Assembly (NCBI RefSeq): GCF_932276165.1
Contig: NC_063988.1
Location: 2,294,001-2,358,000, forward strand
DNA: 64,000 nucleotides
Reading direction: 5' to 3'
Origin: Plutella xylostella
Lineage: Eukaryota > Arthropoda > Insecta > Lepidoptera > Plutellidae
The notes beneath the pieces are model-generated. The model did no database searches and had not been told where the DNA came from. It saw only the letters and a list, made by a program, of their open reading frames with translations. The position numbers and the translations under genes are program-made. Of the stretch, positions 63,043-64,000 are shown piece after piece; position 1 is the first letter of the stretch; every line of letters starts with the position of its first letter.

Positions 63043-64000
63043 CGAGTTTGGGCTATTAAGTATGTTTTTCAAAGAGAGAGAGAAAGATATTTTAGGTTTC
63101 CTCTGGATTAGTTAGGTTTACTGGGTTTACTAAATTAATTCGTAACGTAAAATTGTCAATGACGGAATTCCTTCTATAGACAGTAGCCACTAATAAAAAC
63201 AACGATATATGGCGTGATTTGCAAAAGTACCTATCTAGTCAACCTGCCACGGGGTGACTTCGGTGGGTAACTCAGAATAATACTAATTATATGTTATTGC
63301 ATCAATAATAAAAAAATCAAGAAAATATTCAAAGTTTCCATCCTCGCTTTTCACGCACACAAATCACAAACTCATGCCTTGTTCTAGGAGCAGGGTCTAC
63401 CATGGTGCATTTCCATGACCACTTTTCATTAGCGTCCCACCGGTTTCGATGCTTAGCGGAATAGCACCATTAACCATTATTATTCTGAGATATCATCACT
63501 TCTTATTCTGAGTTACCCAACATAAAATCACGCCATCTATCGAAATAATTTTTTAAATTAGGATTTGTCTATGGTGTGGTCCCCAAATTTAAGGGTAAAA
63601 GCCAAATAATTATATTGTAACCTTTTTTTATACCTATTATATTAAAAGACCTATTCAACGATACCCTACCTACACCATCAAAATAACCGGAAAAAATATC
63701 AGCCCCAATTTACTTGTATGGGAGAGGGAGTACCCCAATTTTTTTTGGGTACTCCTCATATCTATGCGAAATATCAGCTTGATATCTTTACCCGTTTCTG
63801 AGAAAAAGGGCAGTGACAGACAGTCAGTCAGACAGACGGACTATAAAGAGATCTTATAACGGTTGCTTTTTTCCCTTTGAGGTACGAAACTCTAAAAATA
63901 TTAAAAAATATTATTCTGCCACCAAAAAATATACTTACAAACATACATACATACAATCAAAAAACATTACTCTCCTCCTTCGGCAGTCGGGTTAAAACAA
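63043..64000. other. Repeat-derived DNA at the right edge
   Basis: The last 60 bases (ATACAATCAAAAAACATTAC, TCCTCCTTCGGCAGTCGGGT) match 16085-16145 in a USP5 intron (ATACAATCGAAAAACATTAC), so both are pieces of one interspersed repeat. A CAGACAGTCAGTCAGACAGA stretch lies just before it. No gene seen. Confidence 0.5.

Overview
The window is animal nuclear DNA and almost certainly from a moth or butterfly. The genes have many short exons with GT-AG introns. The intergenic DNA and introns are filled with repeats typical of Lepidoptera: tRNA-headed SINEs, LINE tails ending in a GAT/CAT run, a mag-like Ty3/gypsy element with very short LTRs, and TIR families such as the one starting ACAGGGTGTTGC. 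All calls come from reading the sequence; no database search was possible.

Layout. (1) 50-21236, minus strand: 13 exons of the deubiquitinase USP5 (isopeptidase T), running off the left edge so that its C-terminus is missing. Its introns hold a mariner, a complete LTR retrotransposon with identical LTRs, several SINEs and MITEs, a P-superfamily element nested inside another repeat, and at least four partial copies of its own exons. A single-exon multi-pass membrane protein gene (19522-20733, plus) lies inside USP5 intron 1. (2) 22169-25794, plus: a five-exon theta-class glutathione S-transferase, divergent from USP5, with a LINE in intron 4. (3) 25.8-36.9 kb: repeat-rich intergenic DNA with no gene I can support; it includes two inverted copies of an unassigned 1.12-kb TIR element. 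(4) 36915-39287, minus: a secreted protein with three Kazal-like modules. (5) 41010-48608, plus: ANKZF1/Vms1, the ribosome-quality-control peptidyl-tRNA hydrolase, with two duplicated exons. (6) 51697-56348: a two-gene PIF/Harbinger DNA transposon, with a Myb/SANT-like protein (plus) converging on a DDE nuclease (minus); both reading frames are intact. (7) 57316-57379, plus: the first coding exon, a probable signal peptide, of a gene that continues past the right edge through an intron of at least 6.6 kb.

The most notable items are the apparently complete PIF/Harbinger transposon with repeated subterminal motifs; a 285-bp palindrome made of two inverted LTR-like units around a primer-binding-site-like spacer, inserted with a 4-bp target duplication into the reverse transcriptase of the LTR element; a P-superfamily derivative with a decayed THAP domain; two TIR families built from repeated short words; and the repeated partial exon duplication in USP5 and ANKZF1, where both ANKZF1 copies carry different MITEs at the same TTA site.
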